From NCBI GenBank assembly GCA_950295325.1, contig OX485806.1, positions 4,774,001 through 4,838,000 of the forward strand: DNA of 64,000 nucleotides. The letters run 5' to 3'. Shown here piece after piece: positions 9,769 through 22,027 of this stretch (the stretch's first letter is position 1; each line of letters opens with the position of its first letter). The notes under the pieces are model-generated. The model had not been told where the DNA came from. It did no database searches and saw nothing but the letters and a program-made list of their open reading frames with translations. This DNA comes from Polytrichum commune. Its lineage: Eukaryota; Streptophyta; Polytrichopsida; Polytrichales; Polytrichaceae. The position numbers and the translations under genes were made by a program.

Positions 9769-12700
9769 AGCGGAATGGCTTTCACCAATAGTGATAGTAC
9801 CAAAGAAAAATGGAAAGTTGAGAGTATGTGTAGATTATCGGAAACTCAACGGAGCAACAAAATCCGACCCATTTCCATTACCATTCACGGAGGAGATTCT
9901 TGAAACGGTAGCCGGACACGAGATGTTGTCACTACTAGACGGATTTAGTGGTTACAATCAAGTGAGGGTAGCACCGGAAGATCAACCGAAAACTTGTTTT
10001 ATTACGGAGTGGGGAGTTTATGCTACTAGAGTGATGTCATTTGGGCTTATGAGTGCGCCATCTACTTTTCAAAGGGGAGTGATGACGATTTTTGCGGAGT
10101 TTCTAAATGATTTTATGAAAGTATTTTTAGACGATTTTAGTATATATGGGACAAAGGCGGATCATATCAAGCACCTTAAGCTTTGTCTTCAACGATGTAG
10201 AGAGTGTGGGTTAAGTCTTAATCCGGAGAAGTGCATGATTTGTGTGACCTCGGGGAGATTACTTGGTCATGTGGTTTGCAAAGAGGGATTTTTGATAGAT
10301 CCCAAAAAAATCTCCGTGATTCAAAACTTACCACTACCAACAAATGTCAAGAGTTTACGAGCTTTCTTAGGCTCAGTAACATACCATAGGAGATTCATAT
10401 GGATGTTTGCACAAATTACGAGACCTCTTTATGCTCTCCTCAAAAAAGATGAAGCATTCGAATGGACGACAAATTGCCAACAAACATTTGAACTAGTCAA
10501 GAGACTTCTAACTACAACACCAATACTAATGGCTCCAAATTGGTCAATGGAATTCCATGTCCATTGTGATGCATCAAACATAGCCATTGGAGCGGTACTA
10601 GCGCAAAAGGTGAATGGAAATATTGACTCACCTATATATTACGCAAGCCGATTACTAAATCAAGCGGAGAAAAATTATAGTACAATGGAACGCGAAGCAT
10701 TAGCAATGGTATATTCGGTAAACAAATTCAGACACTACCTTTTGGCGAATCATTTCGTGTTTTATGTGGATCATCAAGCATTGTTATACTTGATATATAG
10801 ACCGATAATCTCGGGGAGAATCGCAAGATGGATGCTTCTTCTACAAGAATACGATTTTGAGATTGTGTATATGCCCGGGAGACGACACGTGATGGCGGAT
10901 CACCTCTCAAGAATCGATAATGGAGAACCACCCACCGGAGTAAACGATCAACTACCGGATGCCAACTTATTTTGTATGGAGGTACTAGAAGAGGAAGATG
11001 ATTACATGGAAGAAAATGGACAATCAAGTGAAGAAAATGAACAAGGAAAGGAAAATGTGACACCATGTCTTGAATGGTACATGGTATATACTCAACCAAC
11101 GGAGGATTGGAGGAAACCATTCAAAGAATATCTCAAGCATGGAAGATTGTTGACAATAGGAACAACGGAAGAAGAACAAACACGCATAAGGAGAGTGAGT
11201 GAACCTTACATGATGGATGGCGAAAAATTAATACGAATTTCTCCTAGTGGAGAATCAAAAACATGCATAGAGGGACAAATTATTGAGGATATCATTTCGG
11301 AAGCACATGAACAAGAAGGGCGACATCAAACGTTTGAGGACACATGGTTCACCATACTAAGCGGACCATATTGGTGGCCAACAAGAAAAAGAGACGTAGC
11401 GAGTTATTGCGGAGATTGTCCGGTTTGTTTACAACAAAATGAAGGAAGAGTACATGAACAAGAAAACGACACTTTGATATTAGATTCAAACACGGACGAA
11501 GAGTCAACCACGGAAGAAAATCAAGCAACAGATTGGAGAACGCCTTATTTTGAGTACTTGAGAAATGGACAAGTACGTGGAGAAAATATTTCAAATGAAA
11601 AACAACTTCAATGGGCAAACAAATGCAAGCGGTTCGTTCTGGATAGAGGAACCTTGATAAGATTACTACCCAACGGAGATACACGAATATGCGTTACACG
11701 GAGTCGAGGAGGAAAGCTAATAGCGGCAACACACAACGGAAAGGGAAAGCACTTAACCTTACCAATGACTAAACAATTAATATTCTTTAGTCCTTATCGG
11801 TGGCCAACAATTGACGAGGACATCAAATATCATGCGGAATACGAATGTGAAGAATGCATATTACAACTCGATGAGAAGCAAGAAGAGATGAATTTAAAAG
11901 GTAAACAAACGACTACATCAAAGGAGATCTCACCATCGGATTGGAGAAAACCTTACGTCGAATACTTATCATTCGGAGAAGTAACTAGCAACGATTTGAC
12001 CGGAGAAGAGAAGGAACGGATTGCGAATAGAAGCCAATTCTTCGCCATCATAGATGGCAAACTAATGAGACAATTTGTTGCCAACGAGATACCAAAGGAA
12101 TGCATATCGGAGAATCGGATACAAAGACTCTTAAAGGAACTTCATGAAAAACATCAAACATGTGAAGAAATGATAAGGGAAGCGTCACAAGGACCATATT
12201 GGTGGCCTACGATGACTCGCGACATTCAAAGTTTTATCAAACAAAACAAACAAGGAAATGGTACTTCAACAATGCGACAAAAGAATGGTTCAACCAAAAT
12301 AGATTGGAGAGTACCAATAATGGAATGTTTGAACAATGGAAAAACCGTGAATCAAAATCTATTGGAAGAGGAAAATGGAACTTACTTTATGGAAGAAGGA
12401 GAATTACGAAAGGGAGTAAATCAAGGAGAAAGCAAAATATGTATCGCGGAAGATCAAATCAAACATCTAATCAAAAGAGTGCATGAACAAAATGGTACTC
12501 ATCTTAACACACACGATACAATTCAACAAATTCTCAATGGGCCTTATTGGTGGCCTAATATAGCACAAGACGCAGAACATTATATCAATGGAGAATGTCC
12601 GAGATGTAAGAAGAAAGCAACAACTAAGATACAATGCGGAGCGTTTACCACCGATCCACAAGAGGATTGGACGACTCCATTTATTGACTACCTATCACAC

Positions 12701-13015
12701 GGGAGATTATCAACACCACTACATTACGAAGAAATACACTACAAAATGTTGGAATGTTATTCTATACAACCAAGGAGAAAAGAGACTTTGGATGAGAAAT
12801 TTACCAACAACGTGAAAACTACAAAAATTGAGAAACTATTTACTCAAGTGCTAACAAAAAGCGATAATTTCAAAAGGAGTGCACCTCAACTATATTTATC
12901 GAAGAACTCATATACGAGCACACTATATAATTATGATACAACCATCAACGACAACACATATGTACAAGTACAAGGTATTTTCAAAGCCAAAGATGGCAAA
13001 CATGCTAACCATTAA
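9689..13015 (+). CDS. RT-RNase H followed by 4-5 integrase zinc-binding (H2C2) modules, no integrase core
   Basis: The RT begins at YRMNPNYAAKVKEEIDKLL and runs through LRVCVDYRKLNG, LLDGFSGYNQ, MSFGLMSAPSTFQ and the catalytic VFLDDF (residues ~145-150). RNase H follows (FHVHCDASNIAIGAVLAQ, STMEREALAMVYSV, FYVDHQALLYL, DHLSRID). Instead of one H2C2 finger and a DDE core, modules of 120-140 residues then repeat in frame. They start at DW(R/T) residues 473, 615, 751, 872 and 993 (nt 11105, 11531, 11939, 12302, 12665). Each has DWRxPxxEYLxxG, a short beta region and GPYWWP(T/N)xxxD. Zinc-ligand His/Cys pairs are visible in modules 1, 2 and 4; module 3 lacks the cysteines; module 5 is partial. 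No D-D-E core was found before the stop or in the next 3 kb. Confidence 0.85.
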   Translation: MNPNYAAKVKEEIDKLLKAGFIYPVDRAEWLSPIVIVPKKNGKLRVCVDYRKLNGATKSDPFPLPFTEEILETVAGHEMLSLLDGFSGYNQVRVAPEDQPKTCFITEWGVYATRVMSFGLMSAPSTFQRGVMTIFAEFLNDFMKVFLDDFSIYGTKADHIKHLKLCLQRCRECGLSLNPEKCMICVTSGRLLGHVVCKEGFLIDPKKISVIQNLPLPTNVKSLRAFLGSVTYHRRFIWMFAQITRPLYALLKKDEAFEWTTNCQQTFELVKRLLTTTPILMAPNWSMEFHVHCDASNIAIGAVLAQKVNGNIDSPIYYASRLLNQAEKNYSTMEREALAMVYSVNKFRHYLLANHFVFYVDHQALLYLIYRPIISGRIARWMLLLQEYDFEIVYMPGRRHVMADHLSRIDNGEPPTGVNDQLPDANLFCMEVLEEEDDYMEENGQSSEENEQGKENVTPCLEWYMVYTQPTEDWRKPFKEYLKHGRLLTIGTTEEEQTRIRRVSEPYMMDGEKLIRISPSGESKTCIEGQIIEDIISEAHEQEGRHQTFEDTWFTILSGPYWWPTRKRDVASYCGDCPVCLQQNEGRVHEQENDTLILDSNTDEESTTEENQATDWRTPYFEYLRNGQVRGENISNEKQLQWANKCKRFVLDRGTLIRLLPNGDTRICVTRSRGGKLIAATHNGKGKHLTLPMTKQLIFFSPYRWPTIDEDIKYHAEYECEECILQLDEKQEEMNLKGKQTTTSKEISPSDWRKPYVEYLSFGEVTSNDLTGEEKERIANRSQFFAIIDGKLMRQFVANEIPKECISENRIQRLLKELHEKHQTCEEMIREASQGPYWWPTMTRDIQSFIKQNKQGNGTSTMRQKNGSTKIDWRVPIMECLNNGKTVNQNLLEEENGTYFMEEGELRKGVNQGESKICIAEDQIKHLIKRVHEQNGTHLNTHDTIQQILNGPYWWPNIAQDAEHYINGECPRCKKKATTKIQCGAFTTDPQEDWTTPFIDYLSHGRLSTPLHYEEIHYKMLECYSIQPRRKETLDEKFTNNVKTTKIEKLFTQVLTKSDNFKRSAPQLYLSKNSYTSTLYNYDTTINDNTYVQVQGIFKAKDGKHANH

Positions 13016-14320
13016 GTGGTTACGATACATGTGTGGCAATTGGAGCCTAATCTTCATAAGATTTGTAATTCAAAATTGGAACTTACATCCAGGCAATTCA
13101 TCCATCCAATCCACAAATACCAAGTTTACAAGGGAGCATTCAAGACTTACGAATGAGAATATTGAAGGGAATTATAATACAAATCAAACACCAAGAGAAA
13201 AGTTTCAACAACTTGGGAATATTAAATTAATTATCAACAAAAATATTCAAACAAATCAAGAACCCATTGTTACCACAGTTTTTTTTTATTCACACGACAA
13301 AAATTACATCCAATTTGGAATTTTAGTGGAGGGGTCCGCACAAGGCAGACCCCAAGAAAAGTGAGAACACTACACAATGTAGCGTTCTCTTTAAAATATA
13401 CCTGCACAAAAGAATTACCACAAGTCAGAATGAATCACCACGAGAAGAAATTACAGTAGAAGGGCAAAATGATCGAGGAGAACCGGCAGTTTGTTACAGA
13501 TATACCGGTTGAGTTTGAGAAATAACCGGTTGAAGTTCAAGACTGGAGGAAAATTGCCGACCATTTTAGAAGAATTTATAGAATATACCCAATTCAATAA
13601 AGGAAAACTGGAGGATGTCAACATGTAACCAGTTGGACTTGCAAGCACTAGGATCTCAACCGGCTATGCCCAAACATCTTCCCAATCACTGGAAGGGCAT
13701 AAAGGAAATACCTTTTATCATCCCATAAGTAAGGGGATGAAATATCATGGGGTCAAGAGGCTTACCTGGACCAACCAGCTGGAACTGCCAACAGACTACA
13801 AGAAAAGCAACAGAACCAACCAACTACATCATTACTAGGACTGAGCTAAGCAAGCCAGTAACAGAATCACATACGCTATTTAAGGGGGAACTAAACAGTT
13901 TTCGTCCTCTTTTCCACTTAATCAAAGTGAAGGTCAAGAAAGGTCTGCCTTGGTTGAAAGAACCCTGTGTTATGGTCGGAGTATGATAGAAGCCTTCTTC
14001 GGCTTAGCAACTGCGTCAAATTACCAATAGCTCTCAGATCACTTAGTTTAGTCTGTAGCACTTTCCAAGCACATAACAGATTTGCTGTCATAAATTTAGA
14101 ATATTTGGGTGATCCGCTGATAGTTAAGGATGATTGTGATCAACTGATAAGTAGTGCGAGCTTCGTTTACCGAACAGAAAACCAATGGTACTGAAAATGG
14201 CGAATCTTTGGCACAACATGAGTCTTCAATACAAAAAGAAACCACGTTCCAACAGGGGTCTTCGTTACATCAGTTCACCAAGGAGATTTTAACGTAGAGT
14301 TACCAACCATACAGATAGCA
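13016..14320 (+). other. Spacer of element C downstream of pol
   Basis: Short broken frames only (12879-13364, 13747-13986, 13967-14194), none with a recognisable domain. CCGGTTGA/ACCGGTTG motifs recur at 13470-13660. An integrase catalytic core was looked for here and not seen. Confidence 0.5.
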
Positions 14321-16200
14321 GTGGATCGGCCCAGATCAGCACAATTAGACGATCAACATTCATACTTGTATTTGAATATTTTACAGGAGATATTAGACAG
14401 ATTTACACGCACCAGTTCTCACATTGAGAGAACTCTTCAGGAATGGTCCGATTCAACCGCACATAAGTTACTCGAAGCATTGCACAAACAACAAGATGGT
14501 ACTCATGAACACATCAGGGCAAGTGCCATCCAAGAAGCGGAACTGAAACTTGCGGAGATGAAGCTCCAGAATGAGCAGTTACACAAAACAATGGTGGCTT
14601 TACAGGAAAAGCACGTAAAGGAATTAGCAGAAAAACCACCCAACAAAAAGAGAAGAATTGAGCATCAATTGGAACACGCAAAAGTACCATTGGAACAAGT
14701 GGAGAAACCTTGTGAGAAAGAAAGAAAAGAAAAGAAAAGAAAAGAATATGAATTACATGCGAAGGGAGAGTCTTTCAAAAATCTGTCGGCCATGGCCAAG
14801 CCAATGCAGTTAAACATAAAGGAAGACGCTGATCTGCAGCTCAATACTACATAATTGGTACAGATCCTAGGCAAATACAACCACACTGGAAACTTGGATT
14901 CTAAAGTCATCTAAAGTCATTTTGATAGCCCCAGAGATAACAGAGGCTAATCCTGCCAAGAAGAGGAAATTCGACAATGGATCAGCAGATACTGGAGTGA
15001 TCGTAAAATTGAGAACAGAGCCGCAAATTTTATCGGCCATGGCCGAACCAATAAGAACGGTACTTACAAGCGCAGAGACCACCTCGACTGTAGATATTAC
15101 AGAGTTAGAACACATTTTAGAAACTTACAACGACACCAGCATTACTGGCTATAGACAATCTATTATCTTCTAAATCAATAGAAGAAATCTTGGACATATT
15201 CAGGCACACTAGTTATTCCATAGAGCAGCACCTGAAAGATTGGACCAATCTGCTATCCAAGGCACACCAAGAGGGTTTTCCTGAACATCAGGATCCTCAC
15301 AAGGCAACTATTATGCAATGACACACAGAGATTGCAGAAGAGAAACTACAAAGACAGCTTTTTCAGGAGAAATTGGAACTGGTAAATGAGCACCATCTGA
15401 CGGAGGTAAAGGCAATTCGCAACACATAACAGGGACACCTTCTCCAAATCAAGGACCTGCGCAGCACGTTACAGATCCACAAACAATCAGTTACACAAAT
15501 TTCCAATAACCTCAAACAAATCAAACAAACAGCTCATGCTTTCAAGGAAGAGGTTCGAAAATTTCTTCAACACACACACACACAGCAAAGCGGCACAACA
15601 GAAATGGCAGGCTCAAAAAGCACCTTACTGACAGCACTCGCCCAAGAGGAGAAACATCACCTTCATGCAGAATGCGAACGCCTCCAGATTCGGCACTGAA
15701 CTAGTAAACAGGTAGCAGCCGTCGCCAAACAACGAATGAATTCATTTTGGCAGATCCTCTCCGAACGCCGACACCTCACTACAACACAACTACATGCTCC
15801 AGCAGGAGATCAAATCCTCGAAAACCCAACTCACCATTTCACCCAGCACTTAGTCACAGACAACAGCATCGCCGAACTTGTTAAGCTTTCGAGTTATGGG
15901 TACAAAATAGTTCCGAAACAGGGGTGCAGATCTCACCACATAATTTATGGCACAGGGTCACTACAAAACTTAACCATACCCTTTGAACTCTCAAAGCCTA
16001 GATCCACAAGCAGCTGTGACGAATGGAATTCTGCTCCAAAAGAGTCAGTTACAGACACAACTCAGACCTTACTTCAGAATCAAAAAGAGGCACTTGAAGC
16101 CCAGTTACGGAAACTACAAGGACAGTACAAATCAACCACAATCAGAATCCAGGAAATGGAACTAGTGGCACAAAATCAAAAGAAGATTAGCCAAGGATAA
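14321..16200 (+). pseudogene. Decayed coiled-coil ORF of element C, with repeated units
   Basis: A 177-codon frame (14321-14854) is Gln/Glu/Lys-rich with heptad-like stretches (EEA-, KLAEMKLQNEQLHK-, LQEKHVKELAEK-like). After a basic PPNKKRRIE patch it ends in SFKNLSAMAKPMQLN. A second unit (about 15140-15600) repeats the pattern with stops: EEILDIFRHTSYSIEQHLKDW matches QEILDRFTRTSSHIERTLQEW of unit 1. LSAMAEPIRT at ~15030 matches LSAMAKPMQL. A third coiled-coil stretch lies in 15736-16200. It is probably one long protein broken by several stops and shifts. No known family is recognised. The KKRR patch could be a nuclear localisation signal. Confidence 0.5.
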
Positions 16201-17190
16201 ATGGGATACACATCGGGCCAGGAATTGAATCAACTTCAGACTAATTGCCTTCACATTAGGCAAGCACATTGGAAAATCTCAAAATGGAACTACAACAGAT
16301 TACCTTTGAGAGAGATGAACAGCAAAGCGATCCTGAGGGCAGGATCTCAATCCGGGAGGGGAGTAAAATGTTGAGTAGCAACATTGTAGAGATAAAGGAA
16401 GTTATACACATCAACACTCAAACGGCACTTAAATCGACAAGCATGCAACTTGGGAGGAAGGATTCATGAAGAGGAAGGAGAGCAACACCGAAGAGGAACG
16501 CCGAAGGAAGCTCGGCCATGGAGTTCGACCACGGCAATAGGGCCCTTTGCCACGGCATTACGTACCTTACGCGCGGTATTAGGCGCCCTTACCCACGGTA
16601 GTAGGGTGCCGGCAGCTTACAAAGGAATTCTAGTGTTAATCAAAGGACTTTAAAGGGATATATATTAGGGGCATATTAAGGGGAGTATTAGGGATGTATT
16701 AGGAGTATATTAAGGATGAATTAAGAGGGTTATAAAAATATATTAGAATATAGGATTTTGAGCATGAAGGGATATCAAAGAGACATAATTATGTATTTAG
16801 GATTGCATTGAGGATGAATGAATATCCAATGAAGCATGATTATGGAATAGGTAGAATATAGGATTTTGAGGAAGCACGATGATGGAATATATGGGAAATT
16901 GAGTTATTAAACTCAAGGAGACATTATGAAGACATTAAGAGGAATATGGTACATTCTATTGGCATGATCATCAATCAATCAACATGAAGAATTGAGTGAT
17001 CTCCAAAAAGAGTTTAGAATGTAGCCACAACAAGGAGTTAGGGAAATCTTGGAATTATGAACATCAAGGTGACGAAACGGTTGTAACCGTTTAGGATAAG
17101 AATCATCTACATATATCAAAGATAGTAAGTATCTAGGAAAGTGGAAGTTAACAACCACTCTTAGTATAGATTTTGGATAGGAAGAAAAGA

Positions 17191-17200
17191 CTATATAAGG
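17191..17200 (+). promoter_or_regulatory. TATA box in the element C LTR
   Basis: CTATATAAGG is followed ~30 bases on by CTATACCTCATTTTC, a plausible start. Sense orientation agrees with element C. Confidence 0.5.
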
Positions 17201-17906
17201 GAAGCATTTTAGGAGACCTATACCTCATTTTCTACACAACGAAGTTATCTTAAATTTGAGTGTCAAGAATCACTTGAAGCTTTTGTAACTCTCCTCTCGA
17301 GGAACTTTTGCAATACAATTATCTTTTCTACAAATGCGTGTGATCTTTCTACCTCTCTCAATTTGAACTACGAGTCGTCAATGGTACTTTGTAGCTTAAG
17401 TGATTGAGCAACCGAGAGTAGAGTAGATTGAGTAGACTCTTTTGAGAAAGAACTCAAAAGATAGTGTGAGGGTGAGAACAAAGCGCTCAAGACAAATTGG
17501 AGAATCAATGGGACTTTGAGAGAGATTGAATTGAGAAAGCGATTGTCAAACTTGAGTGAATGAAACAAGATTATCTCTCAAAGCGGAACTTATCATTGAT
17601 CTCCTCAAAAGGGAATTATAAATATACATGTGATTGAATGATTGAAGAATTATATGCATGTTATGATTTAAGCAAAACAACTTAACAATTACAACTCCTT
17701 CAAAAGAGGAGGAGCTTATTATTGAAAACTACATAATTGACTTATAAGTATTATACATATTATACTACATATTGATTGTTGAACTTATGATTAATAAGAA
17801 TGATGAAGACATTAATTCATATCAAAGTTTGAATACATATGAATGAAGTAATATTGATATAAGATAATTTACTTACTACAATTGTTATTGAAACTTCTTA
17901 CTTTAA

Positions 17907-18170
17907 GATTCTTTGTGAGTTGTTGGATGTCATTACAATTTGAAGGATTATCTATTTAAGAGAAGATCTCTCTTCTCTTGAGCAAAACTCAAGAGAGATA
18001 GGTTTATCTTCTCGTCATCAAGAAACACTTTGTAGTAAAAGTGCTTATTCTCTTAAGATACTTTGTGAGTTGTTGGATGTCATTAACAATCAAAGAGGAG
18101 TTCTTACTCTTGAGTAAAACTCAAGAGAGTATAATTATTCTTGTTATTAAAACACTTTGAAGTTCAACGT
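17907..18170 (+). repeat. Imperfect tandem repeat in the element C LTR
   Basis: Two blocks begin AAGATNCTTTGTGAGTTGTT (17907 and 18055) and share GGATGTCATTA, CTCTTGAG.AAAACTCAAGAG and AAACACTTTG. CTCTTGAG/CTCAAGAG inverted pairs are present in each. Confidence 0.6.
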
Positions 18171-18663
18171 GACATTGCAAAACAATTAATGAAGTGTTCA
18201 TGAACTTATAACTACTATATGCATAATTGTCAAGTTACAATATTATACGTAGTAACACTTGAGCTTAAAAAAGAAGACTCAAGAATATTATATCTTCTTC
18301 ATTATTATAAGATACTATCATTTATGTGATTGATGCTTATGAATTACGAGTCTTAAAGACTCATATGATTTATTGAAAACTATATTATTATCGAGGATAT
18401 TGTTACACCTCTTGAAGCTTTCTTTAAATCTAATGGTTCTTATTATCAATGATGCCTTACATTGAGAGTAAGAATTAAGATAATGAGATTGTGTTCACTC
18501 CAATAATTATATTCATATCATAAGGAGAAGAGAGGGATTATTAATTCGAGACCGAACATATTAATGAGGCACGGTAGTTCTGAAGCGAATATAAATTTAC
18601 GTGATGTCTCACCGTGAGTCTTCTTGAGCTAATTTGCAAGAGAACGACCCACGGGGTGTATCA

Positions 18664-21600
18664 GAATTTTCCGAGCTTGCTCCGAAGGTGTATGCCACTA
18701 GTTGTTTTGAGTAGGAATAATGTACGTGCAATTGGGGATCTAATACAGTCTTGACGGGATAGTCGTGGTAGGTTGATAGATCCGCCGTGTTTGGCAAGTA
18801 TGTGGTTAGTTAATCCATTATATATTCTTCCGAGTCTTCCTTTGTCATTGAGGGCGTTAATAAGTTGTTCACCTATACATGTGAGGTATGCATATTTTAG
18901 TGAAAAAACTTCTGTGCCGAACATATCTTGTGGTAGTTGTGTAACTGCATTGGACATACATTTCGGTAGTCCACATATATTCTTGTGTAGGGCGATTAGT
19001 CTTTTATCGAGTTTCTTAATGGCGGGGAGTGAGTATGGGATGGCGTAGAAACTATATGCGATGCCGGCTCTTATGACCGTATCAACCATTTGTATTTTTT
19101 GTTTCATAGTGGCTGGGCATGTAGTCAGTAGTTTGCATTGTTTAATTAGTTTAGTTGTTGTTATATGCGTTTGGGTTTTCCACTGTAGTGATGGGACTAG
19201 GTTGATTCCGAGATAGACGTACGGCTCGTGTTGACTTAGTATAGGTATGGGTTGATTTCTGAAGTTTATATTAGCGGTTTGTATGTGTGTTTTGAAGGCG
19301 TGGGGGTTTAATTTTGTTTGGTTGGGGCAGCCTGTGATTGCGCATTTTGGAATGCCAAGGTCCATTCCTGCCCATTCACAAAATTTGTTTAGTTTATTTA
19401 GTTGATGTTGGAGGGATGTCAAATTATTAGATATCGCAACAAGGTCATCTGCGTAGGCTGCAGAGCAGAGTTTTGTATTAGAGGTGTTAAAGGTGTACCC
19501 GTTGTTTCTTCTTTGTAACCATCTTAGAAGTGGTTCAAGAAATATGATAAAGAGATATGGGCTCAATGTGTCCTCTTGTATGGTGCCTCTTTGTATGGGT
19601 ATTGGTTGTGTTTTCTCGAAATATTCTCTAGTAAATGTGGTAGTAGATTGTGAATATATATTGCCTACTAGGGCTACTGCATCTTGTGGGTAGCCTAAGT
19701 CTTTCATAATGGCGAGGAGCCTGGCGTGGTCAATGGAGCCGAAGGCATTTTTGAAGTCGATATACAATATATATGTCTTGGGTGGTAAGTCTTGCGTCTT
19801 CTAATGCTGCTATGGGGGTTTGTAGCTGTCGGGCGGTGCATCGTTCAGCTCGGAATCCTTCTTGGTTGTCATGTAGGATTTGGTATTTTTCACCATATGT
19901 GGATAGGATACTTGTAAATGTGCTAGTAAATAATTTATATATTGAGTTGGCGAGTGCGATTGGTCTGTGGTTGATTAGATGGTGGGGGTTTCCTTTTTTG
20001 TATAGGAGTATTGTGGTGCTTGTTTTTCATGATTCAAGAATTTGTTTTTGTTTATAGCAGTGAGTGAAGAATGATAGGAGAAGTTTGTGGAATCTTGATG
20101 GCATATTTTTCAATATGTCATTAGGTATTTTGTCGGGTCCGGGGGTTTTTCCATTTGCTAGGTTTTTAAGGCACATGCCATATGTTTCTTGGTTTAGATA
20201 TGAGTGTAGGGGAGTCAATGCCTCTCCTTTTTTTTCGAGGGCATATCCATTCAAGTCGTGCCACGGGTATTGTCGGACTCCGCATATGCATTGTTGTGGG
20301 TGGTCGGGTTGGTAGTGATAGGTTGGGACAGTTGGCCTATTGCTGATTGATTGTTGGGCATGTATTTCTTGTGCGATGTCTGTTGGGCTTGTAAGGATAT
20401 TATTGTATCTGTCTATGAGGCAATTTAATGGGGGGGGGGTGTCAGTATTTTTAAAAACTTTTCTGTTTATTATTTTTGGTCTTTTATCATAAAGTTGTTG
20501 GTATTTGGCTATGGCTTTTTTAATTTGCTTGGTGGTGTATTCGGTTGTGATTTTGCGGGCTTTGTATTTAGCTTCTTTGGCGATTTTGGCTAATTCATCT
20601 ATCCATGAGTCGTGTGGGAGAGAGGGATTTGGCGGTGGGGGTATGCTAGTATGATTGTGATTGTTTATTCCTTGGGTGATGATGGGGTGGGTGCGCCAGT
20701 TCGGATTGTTTTTTGTTGTGTAAATTACCTTTCGGATGAGGTGGTATGTAGATAGGTGTGCTTTCCAACTTTTTTGGGGTTTCTTTGGGAGATAGCCCCC
20801 TTGGTTGGCAGTTCTGTTTGGTAGTGTGGGGATGGGTGCGGCACTGCGTGTTTCTAAGATGGTGGCGGTGATGTTGTCGGTGATGGCATTTAGTGAGTTA
20901 CAAGCCATTTGCCATTGGTCATCTGTCAAGTAGTTGTGTTGTAGGAGTAATATGAGTTCGTCTATTTGGTTTGAATTTCTTTCGAAGAATTTAATGTGAA
21001 AATCTTCTATTTTCTCCTTTGGAATGGGGTTAAGTATTCTAGGAGGCGGTTCTGGCGTTGTGATTGGTGCTTTAGCGATTAGTGTGTTTGGGGGGATTAT
21101 TAGTTGTATGGGCAAATGATCCGAGTTGAGTGGGGTGTTTTGGTTTGTAGTTGAGGTGTATTGGTTGTTATTGGGGGTTTTGATGAAGAAACCATCTATT
21201 AGACTGTTTTGTGTGTAGTTGTATCCTCCTTGTCTGGAGAATGTTGTGTTTGTTGGGACATATGTCAATTCGAGGCCCGTTGTAAAGGTTCTCCATAGGT
21301 AGTCCTCCATTTGTGGTGGTGTGGTTTGTTGGTTGTTTTGTCTTCCTATTAAGGCGATGTCTCTGTTAAAGTCTCCACATAAAATATATGTATGGTTAGG
21401 GTGGGTATTTATGTGGTTAGTTATGGTATTTTGAATGGTGGAAATGAGAGGTATGTTCTCCTCATGAGAGGGCATGTATATGTTAATTAAGAGCCAGGGT
21501 TGTAGGGGTTGGTTGGTTATGCATGTTATTTGGAGGAACGGGGATATGTCTGCGGGAGTGGGAATTTTAGAAATGTTTCATGGGAACGCATGTTTGTTAT

Positions 21601-22027
21601 GGATAAATAAGAGGAGGCCTCCTCTGTATCCTCTATAAGTCATTCTTTGTCGTGTTATTCTCGTGATGTTATGCATATTGTTAAAGAAGAGTTTATATTG
21701 GGGGAATAGCCTTTGTATATGTTTTGTGGATTTTGTGGCGGATAGTTTGGGTTCTTGTATGGTGATGATCGATGGGGGTTCTTGGGTTGCCGTAATTAGG
21801 TCTTGTAAACATGGCATAGCAGTGTTGAGTGAGGAGGCATTCCAAGTAATGGCATATGATTCTAGGCTTGTTAATGGAGTTGGTCTAGGTGGCGGTGATG
21901 GATTGGGGATAGGTGGGGGATTGGGGTGCGTGTCAACGACGCTACCGTGTGAGCGGTGGGACGCGAGCGGTGAGCGGTGAGCAGAAAATCTGCTCACGGT
22001 GAGCAGAAAAAAGTCAACGCTTTCCAA
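18664..22027 (-). mobile_element. LINE copy 1 (APE endonuclease-RT), interrupted by element C
   Basis: Minus-strand frames at 21578-22027, 20027-21475 and 18661-19767 form one non-LTR polyprotein broken by shifts and stops. The N-terminus is an apurinic endonuclease (ITWNASSLNT, IITIQEPKLS, CGDFNRD, LNSDHLPIQL). The RT follows: GKTPGPDKIPNDIL, YIDFKNAFGSIDH and the catalytic AAYADDLVA at ~19450. After RT come CAITGCPN and a conserved YVYLGINLVPSL region. The protein ends at RSKLGKF where the LTR of C begins; LINE copy 2 continues beyond this point, so C inserted here. It is a LINE, but the clade is not identified. Confidence 0.8.

Larger units (their letters stand above)
4233..18663 (+). mobile_element. 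Element C: Tat-like Ty3/gypsy retrotransposon with repeated integrase zinc modules
   Basis: Parts in order: a 157-bp remnant of the 5' LTR, a TGGCGACC primer site, an ORF upstream of gag, gag-protease, RT-RNase H followed by repeated H2C2 modules, a decayed coiled-coil ORF, and a long 3' LTR ending GTGTATCA. The LTR remnant (4233-4389) and the matching 3' LTR end (18507-18663) differ at three visible positions. The extra 5' ORF, long spacer and DGGSG-type protease are typical of the plant Tat/Ogre branch. It sits in LINE copy 1 (right flank GAATT). The left LTR was lost where A2 joins. Confidence 0.8.
16630..18663 (+). mobile_element. 3' LTR of element C (start approximate)
   Basis: The end is certain: GGGGTGTATCA at 18663 matches the 5' LTR remnant. 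The start was not pinned down. TGTTAATC at about 16633 is a candidate, and a purine-rich GAAGAGGAAGGAGAG lies at about 16470. The sequence is AT-rich and non-coding, with a TATA box at 17192 and two similar ~130-bp blocks at 17907-18170. Confidence 0.6.

Noticed and set aside
9680-9770. Programmed frameshift between gag-protease and pol of element C
   Set aside because: No slippery heptamer is visible, and residues usually present before the shift (RPIRQK-like) are missing, which fits a small deletion better.
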